DNA of 64,000 nucleotides from positions 4,961,390 through 5,025,389 of the forward strand of contig NZ_CP063785.1 of NCBI RefSeq assembly GCF_025860405.1, given 5' to 3'. The stretch is from Tolypothrix sp. PCC 7712. Its GTDB lineage: Bacteria > Cyanobacteriota > Cyanobacteriia > Cyanobacteriales > Nostocaceae. Position numbers and translations under genes: made by a program. The notes under the pieces were generated by a model, which had not been told where the DNA came from, ran no database searches, and worked only from the letters and a program-made list of their open reading frames with translations. This document shows, piece after piece, positions 7,105-15,384 of the stretch. Each line of letters begins with the position of its first letter. Position 1 is the first letter of the stretch.

Positions 7105-8959
7105 ACTCCCGGTTCGCTCATTTTTTTCTGAGTTAGCCAAAAAAGTATACCTCTAGATATATTCCAAAAAGAACTAAGTAGGTATAAGTTCGGGTTTATG
7201 GAATTTGAACCCAGAATTACAAACGAACGAGTTGATGATATACCCCTACTGCTAACACAACTGGAGCAGATGGGAGTAGAACAACTAATCGATAAACATT
7301 TTCCATGTCACGGAAACTGGCAAGGATTAAATCTAGGTAGTGTGGTGGTAATATGGTTAACACACATATTATCGCAAGCAGATCACCGTTTGAACCACGT
7401 TCAAGGTTGGGTGAGTAAGCGGTTAGAAACGTTAAAAAGCTTTACGGAAGAATCTTTACGCTCGCTCGATTTGGCAGATGACCGTTTGCAAGCAGTATTA
7501 CGTTACCTATCTATAGATGCAAACTGGTTTTCATTTGAGTCGGAACTAGGAAGTAGTTTGCTACGGGTGTACGATATTATCCCAGAACAGGTACGTTTAG
7601 ATAGTACAACGGCTTCAAGTCATTGTGGAGTTAACCCAGAAGGCTTATTTCAATGGGGTCATAGCAAAGACAATCGTCCGGATTTGGCGCAAGTGAAAAT
7701 AATGCTATCGACATTAGACCCATTAGGAATGCCAATAGCGACGGAAATATTGTCAGGAGAAAAAGCAGATGACCCATTATATATTCCAGCAATAGATAAA
7801 GTACGTTCAACAATAAAAAAGTCAGAATTGTTATATATTGGTGACTGTAAAATGTCATCAATAAAGACAAGAACTCATATAGTATTGGGCGGAGATTTTT
7901 ACTTATGTCCTTTAACAGCCAAGCAAGTATCTAACGAAGAACTAAGCAAATATCTCCAACCAGTTTGGGATGGTCAACAAGAACTAACAATTATAGATTA
8001 CGAATATGCAGATGCCAAAACCAAAAATATAGCGGATGGCTTTGAAATAGAGATTATCCATGAAATAGAGATTGATGGGCAAGAAATCTCTTGGTCGGAA
8101 AGACAATTAATTGTGCGCTCATTTGCGATTCAAAAAACAGCAGAAAAACATCTACGTGAACGAATACAGAAAACAGTAGATGCTCTAGAAAAACTTAAAG
8201 TGCCTCGACGTGGCAAGAAAAAGCTCACTTCACACTTTGAATGGTTAGAAACATGTGAAGCTATTTTCAACAGATATCAAACAAGTGGATTATTTCAAGT
8301 TGACATTCAAACAAAAAGAGTTAAAAAAGTTCAAAAAAGATACCGAGACCGCAAAGCTAGAATAGTAGAAGAACTATGGTTTGACATGAGTTTTAAGATT
8401 GACGATTCCGCAGTTCAACACCAAATTCAAATGTTAGGCTGGCGGGTTTACGTTACAAATAAAAATCCAAATGAATTTGGTTTAAAACAAGCAGTTCGTG
8501 CCTATAGAGATGAGTACTTAATGGAACGAGGATTTGCGAGGCTGAAAAACTTTCCTCTTTCATTGACTCCGATATATTTACAACGTGAAGACCATATTAC
8601 TGGTTTAATAAGACTACTGTCTATTGGTTTGCGAGTTTTAAACCTTTTAGAATTCCAGGTTCGCCACAATCTAGAAAAAGAGAAAGAAAAACTTGCGGGT
8701 CTTTATGTTGGCAATCCGAAGCGCGAAACTACAAGACCTAGCGCAGAAATAATTCTGGCTGCATTTAAAGAGATTACACTGCTGTTGATTGAGGTGAAAA
8801 ACGAAATTTATGCTCACTTGACCGCTCTTTCACCTTTGCAGAAGCGTATTCTTGCTTTACTGGGCTTTTCCATCAGTATTTACACTCAACTTGATGGTCA
8901 ATCTTTTACTCCTGAGTAGTCTTTCTTCTAACTTCCAAAAAAATGGGCGAACTGGGAGT
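7105..8959 (+). mobile_element. Complete insertion sequence, IS1634/IS4-like, 1855 bp
   Basis: The ends are inverted repeats of about 32 bp with five mismatches; the outer consensus is ACTCCCRGTTCGCYCA followed by a T-run. A 5-bp direct repeat GAGTA flanks the element. One 573-codon transposase gene fills nearly all of it. Both ends, the duplication and an uninterrupted transposase are present, so it looks intact and recently inserted. Confidence 0.9.
7198..8919 (+). CDS. IS1634-type transposase with N-terminal DUF4277-like region
   Basis: A 573-residue DDE transposase. Residues 1-90 (ERVDDIPLLLTQLEQMGVEQ, then HFPCHGNWQGLNLGSVVV) resemble the DUF4277 region typical of IS1634-family enzymes. 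Likely catalytic residues are D135 (RLDSTTASSHCG), D216 (LLYIGDCKMSS) and E443 in YLMERGFARLK, matching the acidic triad of the IS4 superfamily. A basic stretch near 335-395 (RGKKK, KRVKKVQKRYRDRKAR) probably contacts DNA. It starts with ATG at 7198, 93 bases inside the left end, and the frame is intact, so the element may be active. There is no passenger gene. Confidence 0.9.
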   Translation: MEFEPRITNERVDDIPLLLTQLEQMGVEQLIDKHFPCHGNWQGLNLGSVVVIWLTHILSQADHRLNHVQGWVSKRLETLKSFTEESLRSLDLADDRLQAVLRYLSIDANWFSFESELGSSLLRVYDIIPEQVRLDSTTASSHCGVNPEGLFQWGHSKDNRPDLAQVKIMLSTLDPLGMPIATEILSGEKADDPLYIPAIDKVRSTIKKSELLYIGDCKMSSIKTRTHIVLGGDFYLCPLTAKQVSNEELSKYLQPVWDGQQELTIIDYEYADAKTKNIADGFEIEIIHEIEIDGQEISWSERQLIVRSFAIQKTAEKHLRERIQKTVDALEKLKVPRRGKKKLTSHFEWLETCEAIFNRYQTSGLFQVDIQTKRVKKVQKRYRDRKARIVEELWFDMSFKIDDSAVQHQIQMLGWRVYVTNKNPNEFGLKQAVRAYRDEYLMERGFARLKNFPLSLTPIYLQREDHITGLIRLLSIGLRVLNLLEFQVRHNLEKEKEKLAGLYVGNPKRETTRPSAEIILAAFKEITLLLIEVKNEIYAHLTALSPLQKRILALLGFSISIYTQLDGQSFTPE

Positions 8960-9175
8960 GAGTAAGCTAAAACTAAACGCACAAACTACGGGTGGGATAC
9001 AACATAAAATTTGAAAACTATGTGTTAATAATCCTGCACCGGGATATTGTGGGGCTGGAGGTGGTAAGAATAATCCTCCGACTGAGACATCAAATACTTT
9101 ATTATAAATACTTAAAGCAATAATCAATAGTAAACAAAAGCTATTAAACCCAACAATAGTTTTGGATAGTGACAT
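8960..9175 (-). pseudogene. 5' part of the membrane-protein gene split by the IS
   Basis: ATG at 9175 opens a frame of 72 native residues: a hydrophobic N-terminal segment (FCLLLIIALSIYN), a proline-rich loop (GGLFLPPPAPQYPGAG) and a second hydrophobic segment. It then runs into the IS and stops at 8906 after 17 foreign residues. The remainder of the gene is at 6701-7104. No ribosome binding site is obvious. Confidence 0.85.
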
Positions 9176-9572
9176 ATATAGTAATAATTTGAGCCGGGAA
9201 CATCAAAAGATTATTGCTCAGACAGATATCAGTTTAGTTGGTGGTGAAGGTGAAAGGAAAAGGACTCAAGGTGTTTGTTTCCCCCCTCGCCTTTTCGCCT
9301 TTCCTTTTTCCCTAGAACCGAACTATTGAGATGGATAAGCTGTTACGCATTTAAATTGTATATTTCGCGCTCAGAGTGTCAAAGGTCAAGAGTCTAGGGT
9401 CAAAGGCTAGCTTGGACTCTTGACTCTTGACCCTTGACAGTCCTAACGCGAGAATATTTGATCTAGGCGCGTACCAGCTTATCTGAATCTACATTCTCTA
9501 TATACAATTGCTAGTGAATATTTTTCTGATGGATAGTCTTTAATTTCTAATTCTTGATGGAAAATTCATAAT
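9176..9572. other. Intergenic, two imperfect inverted repeats
   Basis: About 9240-9312 holds a polypurine/polypyrimidine inverted repeat (GGTGAAAGGAAAAGG against CCTTTCCTTTTTCCC). At 9378-9438, GTCAAAGGTCAAGAGTC pairs with GACTCTTGACCCTTGAC. These look like remnants of small repeat elements; no gene was seen. Confidence 0.55.
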
Positions 9573-10358
9573 TTAAAGAATTGCTTCTTGAATATTGGCA
9601 CCGTTGAGGTTAGCGCCTTTGAGTTTAGCACCTCTTAAATTAGCGCCTCTAAGATTAGCTCCGGCGAGGTTAGCACCTTTGAGGTTAGCAGCTGCTAAAT
9701 TTGCTCCTTGTAAGTCAGCTTCGCTCAAATTAGCCTGAAACATATATGCGCTACCCAGGTGAGCCTTGCTAAGATTAGCTTTGCTAAGATTAGCTTTGTA
9801 AAGGTAAGCGCCAATTAATTCGGCTTCGTGGAGGTTGGCTTCGCTGAGGTCAGCTGCAATTAAGTTAGCTTCAATGAGGTTAGCAAAACACAAGTTAGCA
9901 CGGATGAGCTTGGCTGCACCTAAATCAGCATCTTTTAAATTAGCATTAGTTAAATCAGCCCCAATCAGATTAGCATTTGCGATCGCAGCACCGCGCAGAT
10001 TCGTCTGGCTGAAATCGCAACCAATTAAATTTGCAGCGCTGAGTTCTGCTTGTGTCAGGTTAGCACCGCTAAAGTGAGCAACGCTGCAGTTAGCTGCACT
10101 CAGGTTAGCTTCCACTAACTTGGCATTTTCTAAGTTAGCGCTACTCAACTCAGCACCGCTAAAATTTGCCCGCACCAGTAAAGCATGACTCAAATCGGCT
10201 CTAGCCAAATTTACCCCTGCAAGGTTTGCACCCCTGAGGTTATCGCCAGAGAGGTCTGCACTACTGAGGTCTGGCTCAACTTGCTCATTTTGATTTCGCC
10301 ATTCCAGCCAAATAACTGCACCAGCTTTCAGTAAAGCCAAATGCTCTCGATTCGCCAT
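9573..10358 (-). CDS. Pentapeptide-repeat protein
   Basis: A 261-residue protein made almost wholly of A(D/N)LXX pentapeptide repeats (about 40 units from residue 38 to the end, for example ANLAGVNLARADLSHA). It is predicted to fold as a right-handed quadrilateral beta-helix. The first 35 residues (MANREHLALLKAGAVIWLEW) form a helical cap common in cyanobacterial members. An upstream GTG/ATG frame extends the protein by 19 residues into ccmP, but the ATG at 10358 has AAGGAG five bases upstream and is the likely start. It begins 10 bases after the ccmP stop, so the two are co-transcribed. The family has no general enzymatic role. Confidence 0.9.
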   Translation of the reverse strand: MANREHLALLKAGAVIWLEWRNQNEQVEPDLSSADLSGDNLRGANLAGVNLARADLSHALLVRANFSGAELSSANLENAKLVEANLSAANCSVAHFSGANLTQAELSAANLIGCDFSQTNLRGAAIANANLIGADLTNANLKDADLGAAKLIRANLCFANLIEANLIAADLSEANLHEAELIGAYLYKANLSKANLSKAHLGSAYMFQANLSEADLQGANLAAANLKGANLAGANLRGANLRGAKLKGANLNGANIQEAIL

Positions 10359-10368
10359 TGTTGCTCCT

Positions 10369-11007
10369 TTACTCCTGACGACCCTGGGGATTTGTCCGAC
10401 CTGTAACACTTTCAATTGCAGCTAATGCACCAGCTGCACCGGCAAGAATATCTCTTTCTTGTCCGCCTAAATATAACCTGCCAAAGCTACCAACAGCTTG
10501 TACTTCTAAGATATTAATCGATGCAGCTTTTTCGGCTTCATTCGCCGCCAGCGCCGCATAAGCAGCCGGCTCAACTTCTAACACATAGAGAGTTTGACCA
10601 GCTAATAAGAGTTGTCCCCGGCGGGTACGATTAATTAGTTGGGTTTGATATGCATCAATATTGCGGATAATTTGGCTAGAAACAACCCGAGGCTTTATAC
10701 ATTCCTCTCTTCTAACACCTAAAGCTGCCAAAATTGCTTGACCTGCCGATCGCGTTTCTCCTTGAGAGCTAGAATGAACTTCTAAAAGGCCATAAAGTCT
10801 TTCAACTACCTGGACTCCCGGACGCACAGAAGCAGACTTCAAGGCGATATCGGTAATTTTATTAATTTCAATCCCCGGAGAAATTTCCACCCATAGCGAT
10901 GTATCCCCAGGTAATGGTAAGAAACCTTGAGCTACTGTTCCCATGTATGCTGCATGTTGAGGTTGCAGGTTGTCGAGAAATACGAAACTGCGTAGTTCTA
11001 TTCCCAA
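10369..11007 (-). CDS. ccmP: Carboxysome shell protein CcmP (tandem BMC domains)
   Basis: A 212-residue tandem bacterial-microcompartment domain protein. The sequence (LRSFVFLDNLQPQHAAYMGT, then GFLPLPGDTSLWVEISPGIE, and in the second half VEPAAYAALAANEAEKAASI) closely follows CcmP of Synechococcus elongatus as I remember it, a protein that forms trimers stacking into a double layer in the beta-carboxysome shell, with gated pores for larger metabolites. The frame extends to a TTG at 11022, but a TTG at 11007, with GGAG nine bases upstream, gives MGIELRSF, the family start. ccmP commonly lies away from the main ccm operon, as here. A pentapeptide-repeat gene follows it. Confidence 0.92.
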   Translation of the reverse strand: MGIELRSFVFLDNLQPQHAAYMGTVAQGFLPLPGDTSLWVEISPGIEINKITDIALKSASVRPGVQVVERLYGLLEVHSSSQGETRSAGQAILAALGVRREECIKPRVVSSQIIRNIDAYQTQLINRTRRGQLLLAGQTLYVLEVEPAAYAALAANEAEKAASINILEVQAVGSFGRLYLGGQERDILAGAAGALAAIESVTGRTNPQGRQE

Positions 11008-11139
11008 GGTATTGCGCTCCAATCATGGGGGTAAATGTAATCTGTTGCAATATATGAGTGTGATATTAATAAGGGATTGGAGTCAACCCCTGGGGGGAAT
11101 TCAAAATTGCCCCTCATCAGAAAAACCCAAAACTAAATC

Positions 11140-11264
11140 AGTAACCACGCAAAATTAATTACAGTCATTGCGAGCGCAGCAAAGCAATCTCAACCCTTGC
11201 GATTGCTTCATTACGCTCCGCTCCATTCGCAATGACATTGTGTAATTAATTTTGTTTAACTACT
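11140..11264 (+). mobile_element. Family A repeat, 125 bp (MITE-like)
   Basis: The ends are AGTAACCACG and AACTACT, with inner inverted repeats CAAAATTAATTACA / TGTAATTAATTTTG and GTCATTGCGA / TCGCAATGAC. Same length and near-identical sequence as the copy at 25754-25878. The right flank is TA and the left flank TC, consistent with a TA duplication that has mutated. It fills most of the gap between ccmP and the next gene. Confidence 0.9.
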
Positions 11265-11320
11265 TATCAAAATCTATCTTTCCCATGCCCAATGCCCCAT
11301 GCCCCATGCCCTTTTTACAA

Positions 11321-13309
11321 TTAAACTATATGCGCTAGTACCTGAGATTTACCCAATTCGCTGACTAAACGATGTGCTTGGTGTTTGTAGAGGGGAAACT
11401 GTAACGTTGCTGGTAGTTGCTTCATCAGGGTTCTGGCTGTCTGCATATCGCAACCAGAAACTCGCGCCATGACTGCTGCACCTTCAAAGGCGGCTTCTGG
11501 GGAAAAAGCTGATTCGACGCGGACTAGCAATTGGGGAGGTGCTAAACTTCCTCGTTCCACTCGCTGTAATCCTGCAATAGTTGCTAAAACAATTAGGCGA
11601 TCGCCTACTGCTAACCTGATATCATCGGAGGGCATAAACTTCGGGATTTGCTGGGTAGCTTTGACATGGAGAATCGGTACTATGCCATAACCATAAGCAA
11701 TTTCCCCTAGCAATTTGCCATTGAGGGTATCATTAGTTTCGATTTGGTAGTCTGTGACTAATGTCGTTTGGTTGTTGAGGCGAAACAGATTCAGGACATT
11801 TTCCCCAAACGCCGCCGCCACAAATGCTTCCGCAGCCAAGGCATAAACACCTAAAACTCGAGCATAAGGTAGTAATTTCGCGACATTTTCGCTAAAACGG
11901 GGGTCTAAAGTGCGGATGACTAAATTAGCTGTAGGATTGCTAGCATGGGTCATTAATGCAATTTCTAAGTTTGCTACCTCATCATCAGTAACGACAAGCA
12001 CGCTTTTAGCTGTATTCAGATTAACTTTACTGAGGGCATTTTTGATATTGCCCTGAATTAACGGCAAGGTGGATAATGTACCAGGGTCAATTTCATTAGC
12101 AGTCACACCTACTAATGGTTGCTTGAGTTCTTGTAATAGCTGCGCTACACGTTGACCAACTCTCCCTAAACCAATTAATACTACATGGTCTGCTTTAGGA
12201 ATTGCCAGACGACGCTGGGAAAATTGAAATTTAGCGGCTAATACTCGTTCTGTCATTACAGCGTAGAGAATACCGACAAACACCGTACCCGCTACAGTTT
12301 GACTGATGCTAAATAAATGCAACCACCAAGGAATTTTAAAGGGTAATTGTAGCTGTCCAAATAAATTGTCATAGCCGCCAATACTCAAAACTAAAGAGAC
12401 ATTTAACGCATCTTGAAAACTGAGTTGGGGATATTGCAATTTATAGAGTAAAGTTCCACATAAAAACAGACTTACCATAAACATCCCGCCAACTAATACT
12501 ACACGGCGGATTTGGCTACTTTCCTCCCAAAACTGCAGCAGCGCATGGCGGATATTTTGCCACTTCATCGCAGTCATCATGGTAGGTAGAAATTGCTGGC
12601 GACTGCTTGCAGGTTGTATTGAGCGATTTGTGAGGGGATCGTTGACTTCAATATAAGCAATAGTATCGCCTGGCAATACTTGAGTATTTGGTTCCCATTT
12701 GTGAAATGCTTTAGGTAGGGGGTTTCCAGCTTTAGCATGAGCTAAAATCCGGCGATGGGCTGTATTAATTTCTGATAATAAGGAATGTTTAGCCCAAGGA
12801 TGGGAAGCATCTATCTGGGTTCTAAATACTCTCAGCAAATGATTTTCTAAGGTGAAAAAGCTTCTGGTTTCGCTGCTTAAGGCTGCAAGGGCAAAGCTTT
12901 TAGCTGGTAATTGCGTAGCTTCAAAGGCGACAAAATTACCCAGATTGTGGCTGAGTAACTCATTGAGATTTTCTTGCGCGGAACGAATAACTAAGCGAAT
13001 TTGGGGATTAAGCGATCGCGCGGCAAAGGCGGCAGCTATATTCACGCGCTCATTACTAGTTACAATTAGAATGGCTCGACAATTTCTAATTCCTGCTTGC
13101 TCTAATATCTTCGGTTGGCGACAATCACCAACGATTAAATCATCTACTAAATCCGGTAAGTCGGGAATTTCCCAGCGTTGATTAGTGGCGATTTCAATAG
13201 CATTTACTTTTGCGCCAAACTCTTTGAGGACAGATACGCAATATTGCCCCAAGTTTCCTAGTCCACAAACTAAAAAGAAGTTGGCATCTATCGTAGTATT
13301 TTGTCCCAT
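11321..13309 (-). CDS. Two-RCK (TrkA-N) cation-channel-like membrane protein
   Basis: 662 residues in the order RCK N-domain (GLGNLGQ at about 17), linker, two transmembrane helices (about 268-290 and 335-355) around a pore-like loop, second RCK N-domain (VLIGLGRVGQRVAQL near 378) and a TrkA-C-like domain (about 515-600). RCK domains bind NAD(H), ATP or ions and gate potassium channels. The loop reads SIGGYDNLFG where a potassium channel would have TVGYGD, so the filter is not canonical and selectivity is doubtful. A domain in front of the pore plus one behind it is unusual for a bacterial channel. The FHA kinase gene lies 40 bases upstream on the same strand and may regulate it. Confidence 0.8.
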   Translation of the reverse strand: MGQNTTIDANFFLVCGLGNLGQYCVSVLKEFGAKVNAIEIATNQRWEIPDLPDLVDDLIVGDCRQPKILEQAGIRNCRAILIVTSNERVNIAAAFAARSLNPQIRLVIRSAQENLNELLSHNLGNFVAFEATQLPAKSFALAALSSETRSFFTLENHLLRVFRTQIDASHPWAKHSLLSEINTAHRRILAHAKAGNPLPKAFHKWEPNTQVLPGDTIAYIEVNDPLTNRSIQPASSRQQFLPTMMTAMKWQNIRHALLQFWEESSQIRRVVLVGGMFMVSLFLCGTLLYKLQYPQLSFQDALNVSLVLSIGGYDNLFGQLQLPFKIPWWLHLFSISQTVAGTVFVGILYAVMTERVLAAKFQFSQRRLAIPKADHVVLIGLGRVGQRVAQLLQELKQPLVGVTANEIDPGTLSTLPLIQGNIKNALSKVNLNTAKSVLVVTDDEVANLEIALMTHASNPTANLVIRTLDPRFSENVAKLLPYARVLGVYALAAEAFVAAAFGENVLNLFRLNNQTTLVTDYQIETNDTLNGKLLGEIAYGYGIVPILHVKATQQIPKFMPSDDIRLAVGDRLIVLATIAGLQRVERGSLAPPQLLVRVESAFSPEAAFEGAAVMARVSGCDMQTARTLMKQLPATLQFPLYKHQAHRLVSELGKSQVLAHIV

Positions 13310-13349
13310 AATTAATGTTGATTGGGCAAAAGTTCTGACTAGTTAAATA

Positions 13350-14714
13350 TTAATATGCAGCTAACAGTGCTTGCTTAAAATCTGCTGCACTTTTAAAATA
13401 AATCTCCGGCTTTTCTACTAACGCTAAATCAATCACCTCTGCTAACTTGGGCGGGATACTTGCGTCACGTTGACGAATGGGGACAGGATCATTTTGCAAC
13501 ACTGCTAAGAATGGGTCATTACCGCTAAAATTACGTGGATAAGCTCCTGTCAACATATTATAAAGACAAGCCGCAGTTGCCCAAATATCTACATCTGGTT
13601 GCACATATTTAAAATTTAACAATTGCTGTCTGGGGAGAAATACAGGAGTTCCGGCTTTAGTTCCTGTCATAGTTTGACCACTTAAACCAGCTAAATCAAA
13701 AGCTTTTGCTAAACCGTAATCTCCGATTTTGGCGGTGAGTTTACCATCATTGTAGGTGAGGAAAATATTACTTGGTTTTAAATCGCGGTGAACTAATCCC
13801 CTACCTTTACCAAAGCCGCCATCTTTTAATTTCACATAAGGGATTTCTGCATTGTGGCTATATTCCAAACCGTTGAGAACTTGCAGAATAATTGGAATAG
13901 CAATATCAACAGTTAATTTCCCACCTTGTTGTTGCATTAAATCCCAAACAGTACCACCAGAGCAATATTCCATTGTAAAAAAGAAGATGCCTTCAAAAAA
14001 GCCATAATCGATAACTTGCACTACATTGGGATGTTGCAAAGCTTTGGTATTTTCTGTTTCCCGTAAAAACCTTTGAACAGCATTTTCATTGGCTGCGATC
14101 GCAGGTAACATGACTTTCAAAGCAATAAACTTACCAGAATCATGATGCTGTGCTAAATAAACCTCACCAAAACCACCTTTTCCTAATATTTTGATGAGAT
14201 TGTAACCTTGGATAACTCGCAAATTCTCATTACCATCTACCGCTAAACCTAGCCAGCGTTTAATCAGTTCTAAAAAATTTGGTGTTTGGCTGCAAACTTG
14301 ATCAGTTTTAACTGTTTGGGCAACAAAGTTAGGAATAATAATTTCTTCAGGATTATCAATATTAAGCGTAAAAATAGTATTACCGAGTTTAATGTCATCT
14401 CCTGAGCGCAAATCATACTCTGGAAATGTTAATTTCGCTGCTTCTTCTGGCGTTTGATCCGGTTGACGCTGACCGATTTTTTCATTATTGACGTAAGTAC
14501 CGTTTTTACTGCCAAAATCTCGAATCCTAATTGCTGGCGGGTTAATATCTAACAGACAATGAAAGCGCGAAATAGTCCGATGTTCTGCATCATCTGGTAA
14601 CAAGATATTGCATTCATTGCTTCTGCCAATAATACAAATAGTGCGGGTATCAAAAGTATATTGTTTACCGGGAAGTTTGCCTTGAGTAATAGTGAGAGTA
14701 ACTTTAGCAGGCAT
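13350..14714 (-). CDS. FHA-domain serine/threonine protein kinase
   Basis: 454 residues. An FHA domain occupies about 1-105 (IIGRSNECNILLPDD, SRFHCLLD, DFGSKNGTYVNN), which binds phosphothreonine peptides. The kinase domain spans about 172-450 with glycine loop GKGGFGEVY, catalytic HRDLKPSN, GDYGLAKAF in the DFG position (Tyr for Phe) and GTPVFLPRQQ in the activation segment. All catalytic residues appear present. The kinase lies upstream of the RCK channel-like gene on the same strand with 40 bases between them, suggesting an operon in which the kinase may phosphorylate the channel. The target is not known. Confidence 0.9.
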   Translation of the reverse strand: MPAKVTLTITQGKLPGKQYTFDTRTICIIGRSNECNILLPDDAEHRTISRFHCLLDINPPAIRIRDFGSKNGTYVNNEKIGQRQPDQTPEEAAKLTFPEYDLRSGDDIKLGNTIFTLNIDNPEEIIIPNFVAQTVKTDQVCSQTPNFLELIKRWLGLAVDGNENLRVIQGYNLIKILGKGGFGEVYLAQHHDSGKFIALKVMLPAIAANENAVQRFLRETENTKALQHPNVVQVIDYGFFEGIFFFTMEYCSGGTVWDLMQQQGGKLTVDIAIPIILQVLNGLEYSHNAEIPYVKLKDGGFGKGRGLVHRDLKPSNIFLTYNDGKLTAKIGDYGLAKAFDLAGLSGQTMTGTKAGTPVFLPRQQLLNFKYVQPDVDIWATAACLYNMLTGAYPRNFSGNDPFLAVLQNDPVPIRQRDASIPPKLAEVIDLALVEKPEIYFKSAADFKQALLAAY

Positions 14715-14754
14715 TTATATTGTGGTATATATTTTTGAGATCAGTATATTTGAT

Positions 14755-14848
14755 GTAGGGTGTGTTGTCGCGAAGCGCAACGCACCTTAAATTTTTCGCT
14801 CCCAGCAGCAATTGACGGTGCGTTAGCCTACGGCATAACACACCCTAC
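14755..14848. repeat. Dispersed palindromic repeat with GTAGGGTGTGTT ends
   Basis: GTAGGGTGTGTT at the left is the exact complement of AACACACCCTAC at the right, with nested inverted repeats around GGTGCGTT. It sits between the FHA kinase and YgiT-like genes. Confidence 0.8.
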
Positions 14849-14851
14849 ATT

Positions 14852-15103
14852 TTATACCGCTAAAGGTGGATTTTCTTCACCGAAATTAGCCACTTCTACA
14901 AAACGTGTAACCGCCAAAGTTTTTCTATTACTTTTAATTCTTTCAATTTCATGTAGGGTTTCTGCAGTGAGGTAAATCTCACCACATTCAGGACAATTGA
15001 TAACAGGAATATTTTCAATTACTAGTAAATCCTTACCTTGGCCATAAGTCCTGGATACTTTACGAATATTTACTCTTTCGTTGTCACAAAAGTCACATTT
15101 CAT
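14852..15103 (-). CDS. YgiT-type zinc-finger protein (MqsA-like N-domain)
   Basis: An 83-residue protein with two CxxC pairs (CDFC at 3-6 and CPEC at about 37-40) and the typical spacing of the YgiT/MqsA N-terminal zinc domain, including the phrase VIENIPVINCPECGE. These are commonly antitoxins paired with a DUF4258 or MqsR-type toxin encoded just upstream. Here the upstream 280 bases hold only a REP palindrome and the remnant of a frame (ending LLKSDRKS, about 15149-15210); no toxin gene is intact. It could therefore be an orphan antitoxin or an unrelated regulator. There is no DNA-binding domain. Confidence 0.8.
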   Translation of the reverse strand: MKCDFCDNERVNIRKVSRTYGQGKDLLVIENIPVINCPECGEIYLTAETLHEIERIKSNRKTLAVTRFVEVANFGEENPPLAV

Positions 15104-15203
15104 ATAATATTTTTTCGTCTTATATAAGACAATGCAATTTTAGGATTTGCGATCGCTTTTGAGCAAGTCTTTGATTTGTGCTTCTGCGTGGAGCAATATG
15201 TCG

Positions 15204-15265
15204 TAGGGGCAGGGCACCAGTAGATTATTATATATACCAGAAGATTGTGGATGCTGTGCCCCTAC
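15204..15265 (+). repeat. REP palindrome (copy of the RAYT-associated family)
   Basis: TAGGGGCAGGGCACC at the left and GGATGCTGTGCCCCTA at the right match the family clustered around the RAYT gene at 47637-48260. Confidence 0.85.
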
Positions 15266-15384
15266 TGCTACAAAATTAAACCGAAAATAGGGAGAATGAC
15301 CAGTGCCAGGTATCGGAAACCTACAACCCGCAAGACTTTGTGGAAAATGAAGGGTTTATAAATATTTAAAATTATCTGTAAGCT

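Noticed and set aside
8906..9175. 89-codon ORF as an intact gene
   Set aside because: Its last 17 codons lie inside the IS terminal region. The native part is 72 codons and continues on the other side of the IS.
15104..15384. A DUF4258-type toxin gene upstream of the YgiT-like gene
   Set aside because: Only about 20 codons of an unrelated-looking frame remain and a REP palindrome fills the rest.
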